The translations under genes were made by a program, and so were the position numbers. A stretch of 47,433 nt of DNA from Bacteroidota bacterium. GTDB taxonomy: Bacteria > Bacteroidota > Bacteroidia > Chitinophagales > Chitinophagaceae. Below the pieces are notes generated by a model. It was not told the DNA's origin. It was given only the letters and a program-made list of their open reading frames with translations, and did not search any database. Location of the stretch: positions 1-47,433 of the forward strand of contig JAPLEO010000070.1 of NCBI GenBank assembly GCA_026391125.1, written 5' to 3'. Positions within the stretch are counted from its first letter, which is position 1; each line of letters begins with the position of its first letter. Positions 45,709-47,433 of the stretch are shown here, piece after piece.

Positions 45709-45960
45709 CTATAAAAAAGAAGTATTTGTTTTTTTCCGACATAAAGGACAGTGAATGATCAGCGCAACACTGGGTTTTGGTCCACATTTTTTACCAGGCT
45801 TGTAGGCCACAGGCACAAATAAAAAGGACGGCTGTTGGTACGAAAACCAAACTGGTGAAGCAAACACAGACCAGCCGCTCAGGAATCTGGAGGCCTTGCA
45901 GTAATAGCAAGTCAAAAACCGCTGAACATTTAAACCATGGTGTTAGACAGGGGAAACAAA
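45709..45960. other. Structured non-coding block of unknown nature, possibly attC-like
   Basis: This is a stretch richer in GC than the genes on its right. It has several hairpins: GTTGGT with ACCAAAC around 45836-45855 and CTTGC-AGTAATA-GCAAG at 45895-45911. Its two ends are imperfect inverted repeats: GCGCAACAC at 45762-45770 and GTGTTAGAC at 45940-45948. The latter contains GTTAGAC, which matches the integron recombination box GTTRRRY; the left box has one mismatch to RYYYAAC. The span of about 187 bp is long for an attC site. A 68-codon minus-strand frame (45709-45915) crosses it but looks like a by-product. The rest of the 45593-45974 gap shows no gene. Confidence 0.35.
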
Positions 45961-45974
45961 TAAAAAATATTAAA

Positions 45975-46706
45975 ATGAAAAAAGACATTTCAAAATTAGA
46001 ATCTTTAATAGTTGGAGTTGCAATTGTATGTTCTTGTTCTTTACTCTTTGTTGGGTGCAAAAAAACTGCTGCAAGTAATAAACAGTTTTATACAAGTGAG
46101 CAGACAATAAATGAGATTAAAAATGACACTGACTTCTATAATTATATTTACAATTTGGACTTATTAATAAATAGAAAATCACCCCCTTTATCATACGAAA
46201 TAAATACTAATAAGATTATTAATACCGATGAAATGGATGAACAAAAATTCATATCAATGTTTAAGGAATCGATTGAAAATAATAGTGAATCTAAAAAGAC
46301 AATTTCAAATTATATGGGGTTTGAAAACATAAATGATTTTTGGAAAATAAGAGCACTATTAAATTTAAGTCTCGCTAATCTTATTAAAAAATATGATTTA
46401 ACAATAATTTCAAAAACGCAATGGTATGAGCTTTTTAAAGGGGTTAATAAAACTAATCAAATTCAAAATAGTTCAAATCTTAAAAACTTTATGATGAGCC
46501 CTGACAATTGTATTGAACAATATAAAGATTGTGTCGATGATGCAAATGCGCAATACGCAGTTGAAGCCTTAGGTTGCGCAGGTTGGGGCGCTTTAGGTTG
46601 GACTGTAATTGGCGGAGTATTGTTCGTAGGGTGTGAGGGACTCAGTTATTATCATTTAACAACAATGAAAAGAAAATGCGAAAGTTCATACAAAACTTGT
46701 AAATAA
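45975..46706 (+). CDS. Lipoprotein with Cys-rich hydrophobic C-terminus
   Basis: A 243-residue protein of unknown function. The start at 45975 gives MKKDISKLESLIVGVAIVCS and a lipobox region LLFVGCKK, hence a lipoprotein. An open frame extends 66 codons further up but through the structured block and without signal. The middle is polar and helical. The last 65 residues contain six Cys (CIEQYKDC and four more, ending SSYKTCK) around a Gly-rich hydrophobic stretch (GCAGWGALGWTVIGGVLFVG). Such a segment recalls membrane-active secreted peptides; this is only a resemblance. The gene is AT-rich and pairs with the membrane protein 21 bp downstream. Confidence 0.68.
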   Translation: MKKDISKLESLIVGVAIVCSCSLLFVGCKKTAASNKQFYTSEQTINEIKNDTDFYNYIYNLDLLINRKSPPLSYEINTNKIINTDEMDEQKFISMFKESIENNSESKKTISNYMGFENINDFWKIRALLNLSLANLIKKYDLTIISKTQWYELFKGVNKTNQIQNSSNLKNFMMSPDNCIEQYKDCVDDANAQYAVEALGCAGWGALGWTVIGGVLFVGCEGLSYYHLTTMKRKCESSYKTCK

Positions 46707-46727
46707 CCTTTCATAAAAATCAACAAA

Positions 46728-46982
46728 ATGCAAACTGAAAAAGAAAGCTCACAGATAATAGTTTTAAAACTATTCCCAGGCATAATTAGTATACTTACAA
46801 TTATTGCAGGCAGCATCGGTCTGTTCAAAGGTCAAAATAAATATTATTCCCTTCCATTCTTTATAATATTAATTGGGGCCCATTTAATTTATTCAGTAAA
46901 ATATAAATTGGCAAGTAAATGGCTCTTTTTTGCATACTTAAGTATAGCATTGATTTTAATACTGTTAGGAATTTTGTATTAA
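46728..46982 (+). CDS. Small three-helix membrane protein
   Basis: An 84-residue protein with three hydrophobic segments (about 10-31, 40-56, 64-83), a short charged N-terminus (MQTEKESSQ) and the motif KYKLASKW in a loop. It is unknown. It follows the Cys-rich lipoprotein by 21 bp on the same strand; a lipoprotein/immunity-type pairing is conceivable but unproven. Confidence 0.5.
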   Translation: MQTEKESSQIIVLKLFPGIISILTIIAGSIGLFKGQNKYYSLPFFIILIGAHLIYSVKYKLASKWLFFAYLSIALILILLGILY

Positions 46983-47074
46983 AAGAATTTAACGGACCAT
47001 TTTTTGACAAAATATTGTTGGTATATCTTTTACATTCTTAGATATATTTTACACTATTTTATATTAAATTTTAC

Positions 47075-47245
47075 ATGAAAAGCGATTCACTACTATAGCT
47101 GATTATTGTTGCAACTACAACTATAGTTTACTGTCTTGTTGAAAAATATTTGTTTGACGATAAAATAACTATCAGAACAATAACATCAGGAATAGCTTGT
47201 GTTTTGCCTATTACTTTATTAACTAAGTTTCCAAAAAATAAATAA
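47075..47245 (+). pseudogene. Small membrane protein ORF interrupted by a TAG codon
   Basis: ATG at 47075 reads MKSDSLL, then TAG (47096-47098). The same frame then continues LIIVATTTIVYCLVEKYLFD and on for 29 further residues to TAA at 47245. The second part has a hydrophobic N-terminal helix and a second helix (GIACVLPITLLTKF). That resembles a complete 56-residue two-helix membrane protein broken by one nonsense mutation. A start after the TAG would need a non-standard codon. Confidence 0.4.
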
Positions 47246-47263
47246 ATAGTCGCCAATATTTTT

Positions 47264-47300
47264 AAATAAAAAAGCCCTTCTGTGCACAGCATAGAAGGGC
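47264..47300 (-). terminator. Rho-independent terminator for a minus-strand gene beyond the window
   Basis: GCCCTTCT (47274-47281) and AGAAGGGC (47293-47300) enclose an 11-nt loop. On the minus strand the hairpin is followed by a T tract (A run at 47264-47273). It implies a minus-strand gene ending just right of the window. Confidence 0.75.
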
Positions 47301-47312
47301 CTACTTCTTTAA

Positions 47313-47433
47313 ACTCCTCACTCCTCACTCCTCACTCCTCACTCCTCACTCCTCACTCCTCACTCCTCACTCCTCACTCCTCACTCCTCACTCCTCACTC
47401 CTCACTCCTCACTCCTCACTCCTCACTCCTCAC
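47313..47433. repeat. Tandem array of the heptamer ACTCCTC
   Basis: The 7-bp unit ACTCCTC repeats without a visible error from 47313 to the end of the window, about 17 copies, and continues beyond it. There are no spacers, so it is not a CRISPR array. It begins 13 bp after the terminator hairpin. It could mark a contig end where assembly stopped inside the repeat. Confidence 0.95.

Noticed and set aside
45709..45915. 68-codon minus-strand ORF with several Cys
   Set aside because: Covers the hairpin-rich block, no known domain, and its composition follows the hairpins; kept only as part of the structured block.
45777..45974. N-terminal extension of the Cys-rich lipoprotein by 66 codons
   Set aside because: It would bury the lipoprotein signal and runs through the structured block; the ATG at 45975 explains the protein.
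47313..47433. CRISPR array
   Set aside because: Pure 7-bp tandem repeat with no spacers and no cas genes in the window.

Overview
The window is chromosomal DNA from a member of the Bacteroidota, most plausibly a Chitinophagaceae-type bacterium; the family call is inference. Evidence: two substrate/PorP-SprF gene pairs of the type IX secretion system (T9SS), gliding-motility-type and T9SS sorting C-termini, a DUF1501/DUF1800 pair, a 7TMR-DISM histidine kinase, a (-33)TTG / (-7)TAnnTTTG type promoter ahead of citrate synthase, and starts that mostly lack Shine-Dalgarno sequences.

Left accessory part (1-7.1 kb, visibly AT-rich). The 3' end of a possible uracil-DNA-glycosylase-like gene is followed by a compact set: a J-domain coiled-coil protein, two WG-repeat proteins with the same N-terminal module and the same C-terminal ending, and a two-helix membrane protein. 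Next is a small GIY-YIG nuclease gene lying between two copies of a tRNA-Ala 3' half plus terminator. The second copy has a palindrome where the anticodon arm should be and carries a 61-bp insertion made of two REP-like units. Three small membrane, PH-like and lipoprotein genes of unknown role close the region.

Middle (7.1-30.2 kb). A LuxR-type two-component pair faces an alkaline-phosphatase-superfamily / glycosyltransferase / DedA cluster. A CocE-type hydrolase and an oxoamine-synthase-like PLP enzyme follow. Then come a M43 protease with its PorP/SprF partner, a DUF1800-DUF1501 pair (the latter with Tat and T9SS signals), citrate synthase, an LptF/LptG permease, queuine tRNA-ribosyltransferase lacking the usual zinc cysteines, a family 2 glycosyltransferase and rsmG.

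Right (30.2-45.6 kb). Mostly on the minus strand: M1 and S10 peptidases, a tight pepP-pssA-purS-rsmI run in which rsmI looks truncated by an internal out-of-frame deletion, a second large T9SS substrate with its PorP/SprF partner, and recG with no ATG near its conserved N-terminus. trpS and a deoxynucleoside kinase run on the plus strand.

Right end (45.6-47.4 kb). A structured block without a convincing gene is followed by an AT-rich pair of small genes (a Cys-rich lipoprotein and a membrane protein), a small ORF interrupted by a stop codon, and a 7-bp tandem repeat that runs off the window. The most unusual items are the GIY-YIG/tRNA-half duplication, the J-domain/WG-repeat cassette, the damaged rsmI and the structured block near 45.8 kb.
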